Origin: Treponema sp.
GTDB taxonomy: Bacteria; Spirochaetota; Spirochaetia; Treponematales; Breznakiellaceae
Reading direction: 5' to 3'
DNA length: 17,114 bases
Assembly: GCA_009780595.1 (NCBI GenBank)
Contig: WQZT01000008.1
Location: 1-17,114 of the forward strand
The notes under the pieces were generated by a model. The model saw only the letters and a program-made list of their open reading frames with translations. It was not told the origin of the DNA and made no database searches. Position 1 is the stretch's first letter; each line of letters starts with the position of its first letter. The position numbers were made by a program, and so were the translations under genes. Below are positions 16,153 through 17,114 of the stretch, piece by piece.

Positions 16153-17114
16153 ATAGTTCTCCCTCATCTTCATCTTCTAACGTTTCGTTATTTTCTTTGT
16201 GTGTATCGATAATCAATTCAACAACGCGGTACGATTCCCAACTTCCATCGGAAGTTTCTGGTTCTCTATCCGCGCCGTAAAACTCAATGCGTATTCTGCC
16301 CTCGCTGATGCCGTACTGCTGAACAAGGTACTCCTTGATGTGCAAAGCCCGCGCCTGCGAAATATTGCTCCGCGCGCCCGCCGTGCCGAAGTGCGCTGCA
16401 TAGCCGCGCAGGGTTACCGTCGCCTCGTCAGTTTCTTGCAGCACGCGCCCTGCCTCATCCACGCGCGCGTAAGAGTCCTCGAACATTTCTGCGATATTCG
16501 CGGGGAAATGTGCCAGCATAATTTGCCGCTGGAAAACTGGCTGTGGTAGCGGTAGTGTCTGAACTGGCGGCGCTTTCTTTCGCTTCCAGGTAAACGGCGC
16601 AAAGCTAACGCCCGCCTGAACCAGCGGCAGGCGAATGATGCCGTCGACCTCGCTGAGAATATCAATGCCGCCGCCTGCGTACAGCTGAATATTCGCCGGA
16701 AGTGAAAACGTAAGGTACAAGCGCCCTTCCATCATTGGGGTTTGCCTGTTGGATGTGGAAAGATCTTCTGTCAGGTACGCTATTGCATCAACGTAGTGGA
16801 TGACGGTGGAGTACATCACGCCTGTGCCAATATCTGCCCGAAATCCAAAGCGCTTGAAGAAGTCTTGCTGGTAGCTGAGGCGAAAGACAAGGGGAATGAG
16901 GGAAATATCGAGCACGAGCGGGTTTGTACCGATTACCTGCGTGTAGCCTGATTCTGCGGAAAGGGCAAAACGCTTGTAGCGGTAGCCCAGCGCGCCGCGG
17001 AAGCCCGGCTGCGGCTCGATGTATTCAGAGAAGAGCTGCGGGGTGAAAAAGAGGCTGCTCGCCGCGGAAAAGATAAACCCTTCGTACCAGCGAAACTCCT
17101 GCGCGCGGCACTCG
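16139..17114 (-). CDS. Outer-membrane beta-barrel protein with OmpA-like C-terminal domain, partial (5' end beyond right edge)
   Basis: The frame stays open from the TAA at 16139-16141 to the right edge, giving at least 324 residues, and the N-terminus is outside the window. The GTG at 16915 is only an internal candidate. The first roughly 160 visible residues alternate polar and hydrophobic with many aromatic and glycine residues, such as GALGYRYKRFALSAESGY and IQLYAGGGIDI, as in outer-membrane beta strands. After a Pro-rich linker, an OmpA/MotB-like peptidoglycan-binding domain follows (AHFPANIAEMFED, VTLRGYAAHFGT, SQARALHIKEYL, ISEGRIRIEFYGADREPE, RVVELII). The usual N-R-R-V-E is replaced by Y-R-V-V-E. 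The tail is very acidic. It is cotranscribed with, and overlaps, the giant lipoprotein gene, which suggests that the pair works together at the outer membrane. Confidence 0.8.
   Translation of the reverse strand, partial: ECRAQEFRWYEGFIFSAASSLFFTPQLFSEYIEPQPGFRGALGYRYKRFALSAESGYTQVIGTNPLVLDISLIPLVFRLSYQQDFFKRFGFRADIGTGVMYSTVIHYVDAIAYLTEDLSTSNRQTPMMEGRLYLTFSLPANIQLYAGGGIDILSEVDGIIRLPLVQAGVSFAPFTWKRKKAPPVQTLPLPQPVFQRQIMLAHFPANIAEMFEDSYARVDEAGRVLQETDEATVTLRGYAAHFGTAGARSNISQARALHIKEYLVQQYGISEGRIRIEFYGADREPETSDGSWESYRVVELIIDTHKENNETLEDEDEGELYEEN

Overview
This looks like chromosomal DNA from a spirochaete, most likely a Treponema-like lineage of moderate to high GC (roughly 50-60% by eye over most of the window). 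That placement rests on remembered family resemblance: the leucyl-tRNA synthetase, the N-terminus of the broken phosphoesterase, the clustered TPR proteins with one transmembrane or signal segment, and the OmpA-like/lipoprotein surface pair all read like treponemal proteins. No search was run, so the taxonomic call is inference.

Layout from left to right. At 1-2727 (minus) a secreted TPR protein precedes a large membrane-anchored TPR protein that runs off the left edge. A 152-bp divergent intergenic region with palindromes separates them from a plus-strand operon at 2880-4959. That operon holds a membrane-anchored TPR protein, a 56-codon remnant of a calcineurin-like metallophosphoesterase, and an M28-type zinc-peptidase-like protein. 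The three are chained by two ATGA stop/start overlaps. leuS (5169-7703, plus) follows after a 209-bp AT-rich gap.

The right half is all minus strand. nifS-nifU (9654 to 7813) is a cysteine desulfurase plus scaffold pair for iron-sulphur cluster assembly. It has a good promoter match, a 31-nt hairpin at the presumed 5' end of its mRNA, and a strong intrinsic terminator facing leuS. Next upstream are a secreted DUF4139-family protein (11830 to 9773) and an envelope operon at the right edge. In that operon a beta-barrel/OmpA-like protein (5' end outside the window) overlaps by 14 bp a 1370-residue lipoprotein made of repeated Ig-like domains followed by a right-handed beta-helix.

Functionally the window joins two housekeeping units (leucine charging and Fe-S assembly) to several cell-envelope genes: three TPR scaffolds, the DUF4139 protein and the OmpA/lipoprotein pair. 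The most unusual points are the truncated phosphoesterase kept in a translationally coupled chain, the loss of an expected zinc ligand in the M28-like protein, the 5' hairpin of nifSU, and the steep GC gradient along the giant lipoprotein gene. No tRNA, rRNA, insertion sequence, integrase or CRISPR array was seen. No gap between genes exceeds about 210 bases.
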